Source: Thermicanus aegyptius DSM 12793
GTDB lineage: Bacteria > Bacillota > Bacilli > Thermicanales > Thermicanaceae
DNA: 57,766 nucleotides
NCBI RefSeq assembly: GCF_000510645.1
Contig: NZ_KI783301.1
Coordinates: 3,528,236-3,586,001, forward strand
Direction: 5' to 3'
Below, one piece after another: positions 32,441 through 38,956 of this stretch. Both the position numbers and the translations under genes were made by a program. Position 1 is the stretch's first letter. Each line of letters begins with the position of its first letter. The notes under the pieces were generated by a model. It did no database searches, was not told where the DNA came from, and saw nothing but the letters and a program-made list of their open reading frames with translations.

Positions 32441-33556
32441 ATGGAGCAGAGTTTAGCCTGCAAAGAGAAATTTTCGTCGGATCGAAGGTGGAACTTAGTG
32501 AGGGATCAAAGCAATTATGGTCAAGCAGGAGAATGGGGGGGAGAGAAGAATAAAAGGAGTGGAAAAAGCGGGTGGATCGGAGGGGTGCTTTTTATCCTGC
32601 TCATTTTCATGGCGGGATGTACTCAGATATCAGGGACATTACTCCCCAGGGAGAAGGAGGTTCTTCTCGTAGGCGATGTGGTGAGGCAGGAAGTTCGCTT
32701 CTACGATTTGGATTCCTTTAAGTCCATGGGCAGTCTCCATGTAAAAAATTACCGCTTCTCCGGTTTTGAGCTCCTTGATCCGAATCGCCTATTCTTCTAC
32801 GGTACCAATGAAAAAAAGATCCTGCTCTACGATCTCGTTAAAGGTTCTGTCACAGAGGAGATCTTGGTAGATGAAGGCGTTAAAGATATAATGAAGGTAG
32901 ACAGGAACTTTTTCCGCCTTTTATTAAGTGACGGGAAAAAAGTAGCCAACCTCAGCTTCCCGGAAGGGAGAGTGGAAGTGATAAAAACTCTTCCTTTTAC
33001 CGCTCGGAAATTCATACCCTCGGAAGATCATAGGGTGCTTTATTTCCTCCATGAGGGAAAAGATCTTCTCAGCAAGGTGAATATGGAAAGCGGGAAGGTG
33101 CTCTTTACTCAGGAAGTGGTGGCGAACGCCGCCGCAGGGTGGGAGAACCCCTCTACTCATGAATTGTGGATCGGAGGGCATGGGACGGTTCAGGAGATGG
33201 TAACCTCAATTGCCCGCTATGATGCGGAAACAGGCCGCTTTCTCGGGACGTTAACCGGAGGAATCATGCCCATCCGATTTTATGCGGATAAAGAGCACGA
33301 GAGGGTTTATGTGATTAGCCATGGTTCCAACCTGGTTCAGTCCTATCGTTTTTCCGGCGAGAAACTGAACGAAGCGGATACAGGATTAAACCCGTACGGG
33401 ATTGATGCTGACAAAGAGAGGCTTTATATTGCCAATTATGACAGCAATACCGTTGATATCTTCTCAAAGGATACATTAAAAGAAGAAGGAGAATTTTATG
33501 TCGGGGATGACCCGCTTCTTATTCGGTATAGAGGAAAGGGTGGGACAGATGAATGA
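32441..33556 (+). CDS. YVTN-type beta-propeller lipoprotein
   Basis: 371 residues. A hydrophobic helix ends with MAGC (Cys60 from this start). The rest is a string of about seven four-stranded blades; RLYIANYDSNTVDIF near the end is a clear YVTN-type repeat. Such propellers bind proteins or ligands; the role is unknown. The N-terminus before the helix is about 45 residues, long for a lipoprotein. A GTG at 32498, preceded by GAAGGTGG, would place Cys at 41 and is a real alternative. The gene ends 8 nt inside the response-regulator start. Confidence 0.75.
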   Translation: MEQSLACKEKFSSDRRWNLVRDQSNYGQAGEWGGEKNKRSGKSGWIGGVLFILLIFMAGCTQISGTLLPREKEVLLVGDVVRQEVRFYDLDSFKSMGSLHVKNYRFSGFELLDPNRLFFYGTNEKKILLYDLVKGSVTEEILVDEGVKDIMKVDRNFFRLLLSDGKKVANLSFPEGRVEVIKTLPFTARKFIPSEDHRVLYFLHEGKDLLSKVNMESGKVLFTQEVVANAAAGWENPSTHELWIGGHGTVQEMVTSIARYDAETGRFLGTLTGGIMPIRFYADKEHERVYVISHGSNLVQSYRFSGEKLNEADTGLNPYGIDADKERLYIANYDSNTVDIFSKDTLKEEGEFYVGDDPLLIRYRGKGGTDE

Positions 33557-34238
33557 GCAAAAAAGCATCTTGGTCGCCGATGATGAGCAGGAGATGCGCG
33601 AATTGATCAGGGCCTATCTGGAACGGGAGAATTACCTGGTCGATGAGGCGAATGACGGTTATGAGGTGCTGGATAAGGTTCAGAAGAACTCCTATGACCT
33701 CCTTCTTCTCGACATCATGATGCCGGAATTGGACGGATTGTCCACCTGTGTCCAGATTCGCCGCTTCTCCAACGTACCGATCATCTTTTTAAGCGCATTG
33801 GGTGAAGAACTCGATCGGGTCCAGGGGCTTCGCATCGGCGGCGATGACTATATTGTGAAACCCTTCTCTCCCCGAGAATTAATGGCACGCATCGAAGCGA
33901 TCCTTCGCCGCAGTCAACCGCCCGTTTCCCACCCCCAACAGGAGGAAATGATGTTTGGGAAACTGCGCATTGATGTGAAAGGAAGAAGCGTCTATGTGGA
34001 TGAACATGAGGTGACGTTAACCCCAAAGGAATTTGAACTTCTTCATTATCTTGCCCAGCATGAAGGACAAGTCTTTTCCAGGGAACAACTCCTTAACCAA
34101 GTATGGGGTTTTGATTACTCAGGACAGGAGAGAACGGTCGATACCCATGTGAAGACGATACGGATCAAGCTGGGTGAGGAAGGAGAACGGATCAAAACCG
34201 TTTGGGGAGTGGGATACAAGTTTGAGGGAGAACCATGA
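33549..34238 (+). CDS. OmpR/PhoB-family response regulator
   Basis: 229 residues from ATG 33549, with AAAGGGTGG upstream; longer frame into the previous gene is not needed. Receiver domain: acidic pair DD at 11-12, phospho-acceptor D55 in LLLLDIMMPE, and lysine in VKPFSPRE. The C-terminal winged-helix DNA-binding domain has LTPKEFELLHYLAQHEG and the recognition region ERTVDTHVKTIRIKL. It overlaps both neighbours, so it belongs to the transporter operon and likely controls it. Confidence 0.93.
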   Translation: MNEQKSILVADDEQEMRELIRAYLERENYLVDEANDGYEVLDKVQKNSYDLLLLDIMMPELDGLSTCVQIRRFSNVPIIFLSALGEELDRVQGLRIGGDDYIVKPFSPRELMARIEAILRRSQPPVSHPQQEEMMFGKLRIDVKGRSVYVDEHEVTLTPKEFELLHYLAQHEGQVFSREQLLNQVWGFDYSGQERTVDTHVKTIRIKLGEEGERIKTVWGVGYKFEGEP

Positions 34239-35647
34239 AATTTAAAGATTGGTCGATCCAAACCAAGCTGACCCTTACCTACATTTCCATCGCCTTGATT
34301 ACCCTTTTGTTTGCCCTCTGGTTTGGAAGAATGGTTTATGAGAGCATATATGTAGGCCAATTGAAAAAAACCCTCATGGATGAGGGGAATTCTCTCCTTC
34401 AAGAATATGACCCGGCCAAGCCGGAGGATTTCCCTAAGTTGGTCGACCTGGCAAGTCGTCTCTCTAAAACCATGATCCTTTATACGAATAATCCGAGGGA
34501 GTTGGGAGCTTGTATTCCCTTTGAAGGGGAAAATGAGGAATCGATCATCAATCTGACTCAGCGCAAAGCATTGCTGAGGGGGGAGACCGTCGTCTCCATG
34601 GGGTATAATCGCGGGGTAAACCGGAGCATATTGGCCGTTGCGATCCCACATCTCGATGAAAAACGGAAACTGCTTGGGATTCTTTTTTTATATATTCCCC
34701 TTGCCACCATTAGCGAAACTTTTGCAGAGATGAAATGGTTCTGGTTTCTCTATGGGGTCGCATTCTACCTCCTTGCCATTCTTCTTTCTTGGTGGATTAG
34801 CCGCCGCATCTCTTCACCCATTCGCTCCATGGATGAAGTCGCCCAGGCCATGGCGGAAGGGAACTATGGGAAGAGAGTAGAAGTGACAAGCCATGATGAG
34901 ATCGGTCACTTGGGGGAAGTATTAAATCGGCTCTCCACCAATCTTGAAGAGGTGGAAAATAAAAGGAGGGAATTTACTGCCAATCTATCCCATGAATTGC
35001 GCACCCCGCTGAGTTATATCTCCGGTTATAGTGAAGCCCTTTTAGAGGGAAAAACCCCTCCCGAGAAGGAAAGGGAATACCTGGAGATTGTCCATCGTGA
35101 AAGTCTACGGTTGAAGCGATTGGTGAACGACATGCTAGACTTAGCCCAATTAGAAGGGGAGAATTACCCGCTGAAAAAAGACCTCTTTCCCTTTGCTCAA
35201 CTGGTAGAGGAGGCGGTACAACCCTTTCGGGCCGCCGTGGAGAAGAAAAGGCAGACGTTATCTTTAAACCTGGATCCTTCCGTCATTTTAGAGGGGGATC
35301 GGGATCGTTTAAACCAGGTAATACAGAACCTGGTGGATAACGCCGTGAAATATACACCGGAGGGGGGAGAAATCGCGATTTCCTTAAGGGAGGAGGGAGA
35401 GTGGGTTATACTGGAAATCTCCGATTCGGGCATCGGGATCCCGCCGGAGTCTCTCCCTCGCATCGGAGAGCGTTTCTACCGTGTTGATCGTTCGCGTTCC
35501 AGGCGACAGGGGGGGACCGGTATCGGAGTGGCGATTGTGAAGCGAATCTTGAATAATCATGGGGGAATGCTTCAATACGAAAGCCGCCTGGGGGAAGGGA
35601 CGAAAGCGACCGTGAAACTGCCCCGTTGGCGAGAAAAAGGGGAATAA
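34235..35647 (+). CDS. HAMP-domain sensor histidine kinase
   Basis: 470 residues. TM1 at about 11-31, an extracytoplasmic sensor of about 135 residues containing a single cysteine (C93), TM2 at about 168-188, and HAMP at 190-240. The phospho-acceptor H253 lies in LSHELRTPLS. The ATPase has the N box (NLVDNAVKYTPEGG), DSGIGIP, and a slightly unusual G2 box GTGIGVAIVK (normally GLGLAIVK). The ATG overlaps the regulator stop. Together they form a two-component pair; the signal is unknown. Confidence 0.93.
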   Translation: MKFKDWSIQTKLTLTYISIALITLLFALWFGRMVYESIYVGQLKKTLMDEGNSLLQEYDPAKPEDFPKLVDLASRLSKTMILYTNNPRELGACIPFEGENEESIINLTQRKALLRGETVVSMGYNRGVNRSILAVAIPHLDEKRKLLGILFLYIPLATISETFAEMKWFWFLYGVAFYLLAILLSWWISRRISSPIRSMDEVAQAMAEGNYGKRVEVTSHDEIGHLGEVLNRLSTNLEEVENKRREFTANLSHELRTPLSYISGYSEALLEGKTPPEKEREYLEIVHRESLRLKRLVNDMLDLAQLEGENYPLKKDLFPFAQLVEEAVQPFRAAVEKKRQTLSLNLDPSVILEGDRDRLNQVIQNLVDNAVKYTPEGGEIAISLREEGEWVILEISDSGIGIPPESLPRIGERFYRVDRSRSRRQGGTGIGVAIVKRILNNHGGMLQYESRLGEGTKATVKLPRWREKGE

Positions 35648-35667
35648 GACGGAAAGGGAGATGGAGG

Positions 35668-35937
35668 ATGAGGGTGGATCAATTTTTAAAAGCATCCAGA
35701 TTGGTTAAGCGCCGGACTGTGGCGAAGGAACTGGCGGATCAGGGAAGAGTTCTGATCAACGGCCGTACGGCAAAAGCCGGGACTACGGTATCGGTTGGAG
35801 ATAAACTGACGCTGCTTTTCGGACAGAAAGAAGTAACGGTAGAAGTCCTTGATCTAAAGGAGAATCCGAAAAAAGAGGAGGCCGATTCCTTATATCGTAT
35901 GATCGAGGAGAAAAAAAGAGAGAGTGATGAAGGGTAA
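35668..35937 (+). CDS. rqcP: ribosome quality control protein RqcP (YabO), S4 domain
   Basis: 89 residues starting MRVDQFLKASRLVKRR, an S4 RNA-binding domain (Hsp15-like). RqcP binds stalled 50S subunits and supports alanine tailing by RqcH. GGAGATGGAGG selects this ATG. It lies 20 nt after the sensor kinase with no terminator or promoter between, so it is probably read from the accessory operon. A terminator after it separates it from yabP. Confidence 0.93.
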   Translation: MRVDQFLKASRLVKRRTVAKELADQGRVLINGRTAKAGTTVSVGDKLTLLFGQKEVTVEVLDLKENPKKEEADSLYRMIEEKKRESDEG

Positions 35938-35964
35938 GATTTGTCCAATGGAAAAATCTTTTTT
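35936..35964 (+). terminator. terminator after rqcP
   Basis: AAGATTT (35936-35942) with AAATCTT (35954-35960), followed by T residues. Confidence 0.65.
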
Positions 35965-36025
35965 GTTCTAGGCAGGAGGAACATCCCATAGGATAAACTA
36001 GGAACTGATTGGGGAGGAAGGAAAA

Positions 36026-36304
36026 ATGGCCGAGAAGACGGTCCGGCACGAAATAAACCTTTTTAACCGAAAATCCTTAAGTTTATCCGGCGTGAAGAAA
36101 GTGGAGAGCTTTGACAGCGAGGAGTTTTTGTTGGAAACCGAGATGGGGTATCTCCTGGTGAAGGGAGAGAATCTCCATTTGCGCAATCTCAGTGTAGAAG
36201 CAGGGGAAGTAGCCATTGAGGGGAAGATCAAAGAGTTGGGATACCTGGACCAGTATGAACCCGGGGTTAAAGTAAAAGGCTTTTTCGGGAAGTTATTTAA
36301 ATGA
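36026..36304 (+). CDS. yabP: sporulation protein YabP
   Basis: 92 residues. The conserved core HEINLFNRKSLSLSGVKKVESFD and GEVAIEGKIKELGYLDQ (in parts) matches YabP. It is needed with YabQ for spore formation in Bacilli (spore coat/cortex stage). CATAGGATA at 35987 resembles the sigma-E/sigma-K -10 pattern, but no -35 is convincing. GGGGAGG precedes the ATG. The yabQ start overlaps its stop (ATGA). Confidence 0.92.
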   Translation: MAEKTVRHEINLFNRKSLSLSGVKKVESFDSEEFLLETEMGYLLVKGENLHLRNLSVEAGEVAIEGKIKELGYLDQYEPGVKVKGFFGKLFK

Positions 36305-36846
36305 GCCTGGCGGAACAGATCGCAACACTTTTAGCCGTGACAGGCACAGGGATGGGGATGGCCCTCACCTATGATTGGTACGGCTGGTTTCGGAGGCGCC
36401 TTCATCTGCGTGGAGCAATACTTGCTTTCCTTGATCTCCTCTATTGGTTTCTCTTTGCCCTTCTTTTCCTGTTCATTTTAATTCGGGTGAACGGCGGACA
36501 ATTCCGTATTCTTCTCTTCTTTCTCCTCGGTTTTGGAGGCATCATCTATTTTCGTTTTTTTTCGGCGCCTTTTCTTCAAGGGTGGGATAAGGCAGCGATT
36601 CTTCTTCTCCGAATCAGCAGATGGATGGAGGAGCTTCTCTTTGCCGTTTGGAGAGGGGTGTACCTCCTGATACTTCGGCCGCTTCAAGTTCTTATAAGAG
36701 CCCTGGTGAGTTTTACTCTTTTTATCCTTATGGGTTTTGGTCAAATTTTTGGCGCCTTTTTGCGCAAAACTGGGAAAAGCCTCTATGCACTTTCCCTCAT
36801 CCCTGTTAAAATGATCTTAAAGATGTTTGGCAAGTCAGGGGAGTGA
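36301..36846 (+). CDS. yabQ: sporulation membrane protein YabQ
   Basis: 181 residues with about four to five membrane helices (around 3-22, 40-62, 68-88, 130-150), joined by short arginine-rich loops such as WFRRRLHLRG. It matches YabQ in position and character, required for cortex formation in B. subtilis. The ATG overlaps the yabP stop, and divIC starts within a few nt of the stop. Confidence 0.88.
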   Translation: MSLAEQIATLLAVTGTGMGMALTYDWYGWFRRRLHLRGAILAFLDLLYWFLFALLFLFILIRVNGGQFRILLFFLLGFGGIIYFRFFSAPFLQGWDKAAILLLRISRWMEELLFAVWRGVYLLILRPLQVLIRALVSFTLFILMGFGQIFGAFLRKTGKSLYALSLIPVKMILKMFGKSGE

Positions 36847-36851
36847 TGGGG

Positions 36852-37154
36852 ATGTGGAGGAAGGAGCAAGGAGTTAAGCGAAGGATGCGGCTTGCTCTTT
36901 TTGTCGTCGGGTTACTCCTGATTTGGGCTCTTTATATCGGCTGGCAGCAGGAAAGACTCATCAAATCCCAGGAGGAAGTTAAAAGTAGCATCACAAAAGA
37001 ACTGGAGCAGAAAAAGGCGGAAAAAAAGGATCTGGAGTACCAGGTGGAACGTTTGAAGGATCCGGACTACATCGCCAATCTTGCTCGCAGCAAATATTAT
37101 ATGTCCAAAGAAGGGGAAGTGATTTTTGAAATTATTCCATCGGATGGCAATTGA
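36852..37154 (+). CDS. divIC: cell division protein DivIC
   Basis: 100 residues. A bitopic membrane protein: Arg/Lys-rich N-terminus, one helix (about 16-33), then an extracytoplasmic coiled coil (KSSITKELEQKKAEKK, then YQVERLKDP) and the conserved DPDYIANLARSKYYMSKEGE motif. It forms the FtsL-DivIC-DivIB complex of the divisome. GTG 36843 and ATG 36846 are in frame, but AGGGGAG favours ATG 36852. The stop codon region carries the -35 of yabR. Confidence 0.92.
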   Translation: MWRKEQGVKRRMRLALFVVGLLLIWALYIGWQQERLIKSQEEVKSSITKELEQKKAEKKDLEYQVERLKDPDYIANLARSKYYMSKEGEVIFEIIPSDGN

Positions 37155-37180
37155 CAAAGAAATCCTTTCCTGACTATAAT
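37151..37180 (+). promoter_or_regulatory. sigma-A promoter of yabR
   Basis: Exact TTGACA (37151-37156), 18-bp spacer, exact TATAAT (37175-37180). The -35 box contains the divIC stop codon. Confidence 0.85.
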
Positions 37181-37222
37181 CTATAGTGGAAGTCTATATA
37201 TTTAAGGAGGATTTTGATTTGG

Positions 37223-37612
37223 ATGTCCATTGAAGTTGGCAGCAAATTGTCTGGAAAGGTTACAGGAATTACCCATTTTGGGGCTTTTGTTGAGCTGCCA
37301 GGAGGGGTCACAGGACTTGTCCACATTTCCGAGGTGGACGATCAGTATGTGAAAGATATTCACGAATTCCTCAAGATTAATGATGTGGTAACCGTGAAAG
37401 TGTTAAATGTTGAACCCAACGGAAAGATCGGATTATCGATTCGCCAAGCGAAGCCCAAATCGGCTCCTGATCCTGTGACTCGACGGGCAATGGACCGAAA
37501 TTTTGAGGATAAGTTGAGTCGTTTCTTAAAAGATAGCGAAGAAAGACTCACCACACTCCGCCGTTCCACGGAATCAAAGCGGGGTGGACGTGGTTCCCGT
37601 AGAAGTTATTAG
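37223..37612 (+). CDS. yabR: S1-domain RNA-binding protein YabR
   Basis: 129 residues. One S1 domain (residues 1-72: MSIEVGSKLSGKVTGITHFG start, GLVHISEV, GKIGLSIRQAK) and an arginine/serine-rich basic tail. It is the general-stress-protein-13 type S1 protein. Function uncertain; ribosome association is likely. The start agrees with B. subtilis YabR; AAGGAGG lies 12 nt upstream. It has its own strong promoter and a terminator. Confidence 0.92.
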   Translation: MSIEVGSKLSGKVTGITHFGAFVELPGGVTGLVHISEVDDQYVKDIHEFLKINDVVTVKVLNVEPNGKIGLSIRQAKPKSAPDPVTRRAMDRNFEDKLSRFLKDSEERLTTLRRSTESKRGGRGSRRSY

Positions 37613-37636
37613 ATCCTTTTATGAATAGATGGAATC

Positions 37637-37668
37637 TACACTCCCTTTACAAAGGGAGTGTATTTCGT
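37637..37668 (+). terminator. terminator after yabR
   Basis: TACACTCCCTTT (37637-37648) and AAAGGGAGTGTA (37651-37662) form a long perfect stem; the trailing T-run is short. Confidence 0.75.
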
Positions 37669-37707
37669 TATCCTTAAGAACAAGGAATTGAGATGGGAGC
37701 GTGTCAG

Positions 37708-38724
37708 ATGAGTGGAAAGCGGATCTTTTCGGGGGTGCAGCCCTCGGGAAATCTAACGATTGGGAATTATCTAGGAGCTATACAACAATTTGTTCGCCTT
37801 CAGGAGGATGGGGAAGAGGCGTTTTATTGTGTCGTGGACCTGCATGCCGTGACGGTTCCTCAAAACCCCGAGGAGTTGAGGGAGAAGACGGTGGAGGTAG
37901 CGGCGCTCTATATGGCCTGTGGACTTAATCCGAAGAAATCCACCTTATTCGTCCAATCCCATGTGCCCGCCCATGCGGAGCTGGGCTGGTTACTCCAATG
38001 TGTGGCGAGAATTGGTGAACTAAATCGGATGACCCAATATAAGGAAAAAGGGGGAGGGAAGGATACGGTAAACGTCGGATTATATACCTATCCCGTGCTG
38101 ATGGCAGCCGACATCCTTCTCTACCAAGCGACGCATGTACCGGTAGGAGAGGATCAGAAACAACATCTAGAGCTTACCCGTGATATTGCCGAGCGGTTTA
38201 ACAAGCAATTTGGAGAGTTGTTTACCTTGCCGGAACCCATGATCGGTGAAGTGGGGGCACGAATCATGGCCCTTGATGAACCGCAAAAAAAGATGTCCAA
38301 ATCGGCAAAAAATGAGATGAGTCGAATCATTCTCCTCGATTCTCCAGAGATGATCCTTAAGAAGATAAAAAGGGCAGTCACCGATACGGAGAATGAAATC
38401 CGTTATGATCCCGTAAGAAAGCCGGGCATCTCAAATCTCTTAAGTATCTATAGCCTTTTCTCCGGAGAATCTATAGACGCCCTCGAGAGAAAGTATGCAG
38501 GAGTTCAATATGGCCCCTTTAAAAACGATCTGGCGGAGGTGATCACCGACTCCCTTTCCGAGATCCAGAGGAGGTACAGGGAATTAAGCCGGGAAGAGGT
38601 GATCGCTTCTCTCCAGGAGGGAGCGGAAAAAGCATCCGAAGTAGCTGAACAAACGCTCCGAAAGGCAAGGGAATTGTTCGGATTCCTGCCCAAAACGAAT
38701 CAGCTATTATCAGAAAAGCTTTGA
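37708..38724 (+). CDS. trpS: tryptophanyl-tRNA synthetase
   Basis: 338 residues. A class I enzyme: PSGNLTIGNYLGA (HIGH-like TIGN at 17-20), active-site PVGEDQKQHLELTRDIAERFN, and KMSKS at 195-199. It charges tRNA(Trp). GGGAG lies 8 nt before this ATG; a shorter ATG at 37693 has no site. Unlike metG there is no T-box leader: only about 45 nt separate it from the previous terminator. Its place between yabR and spoIIE is unusual; in B. subtilis trpS is elsewhere. Confidence 0.97.
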   Translation: MSGKRIFSGVQPSGNLTIGNYLGAIQQFVRLQEDGEEAFYCVVDLHAVTVPQNPEELREKTVEVAALYMACGLNPKKSTLFVQSHVPAHAELGWLLQCVARIGELNRMTQYKEKGGGKDTVNVGLYTYPVLMAADILLYQATHVPVGEDQKQHLELTRDIAERFNKQFGELFTLPEPMIGEVGARIMALDEPQKKMSKSAKNEMSRIILLDSPEMILKKIKRAVTDTENEIRYDPVRKPGISNLLSIYSLFSGESIDALERKYAGVQYGPFKNDLAEVITDSLSEIQRRYRELSREEVIASLQEGAEKASEVAEQTLRKARELFGFLPKTNQLLSEKL

Positions 38725-38753
38725 AGGAAAGTTCATGCACATGAGGAAGGAGC

Positions 38754-38784
38754 AAATCCCCCTGAGAAGTGGGGGATTTTTCTT
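38754..38784 (+). terminator. terminator after trpS
   Basis: AAATCCCCC (38754-38762) with GGGGGATTT (38771-38779), 8-nt loop, T-rich tail. Confidence 0.9.
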
Positions 38785-38818
38785 TTGATCCCATCCCCTC
38801 AGGTATTTTTGTAAGGAA

Positions 38819-38923
38819 TGTTGAAGAATGGCATCTTACTTTTGTCCAGGGAAGGAACTGTCGGAAAAAAATTTATGACGCATCCTCTTTTTGACAGACT
38901 TTTATTCATAAGATTCATATAAT
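38819..38923 (+). promoter_or_regulatory. Spo0A-type promoter of spoIIE
   Basis: TTGACA (38891-38896) and TATAAT (38918-38923) are both exact but lie 21 bp apart. The same unusual spacing is known for B. subtilis spoIIE, where Spo0A~P activates sigma-A RNA polymerase. Three near matches to the 0A box (TTCGACA or reverse TGTCGAA) occur at 38819 (TGTTGAA), 38859 (TGTCGGA) and 38890 (TTTGACA). Confidence 0.72.
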
Positions 38924-38956
38924 GGAGACTAACCTCTATCCCAAGGTGGTGTCTCC

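Noticed and set aside
35980-35995. Full sigma-E/sigma-K promoter for yabP
   Set aside because: Only the -10-like CATAGGATA is good; no -35 at a suitable distance.
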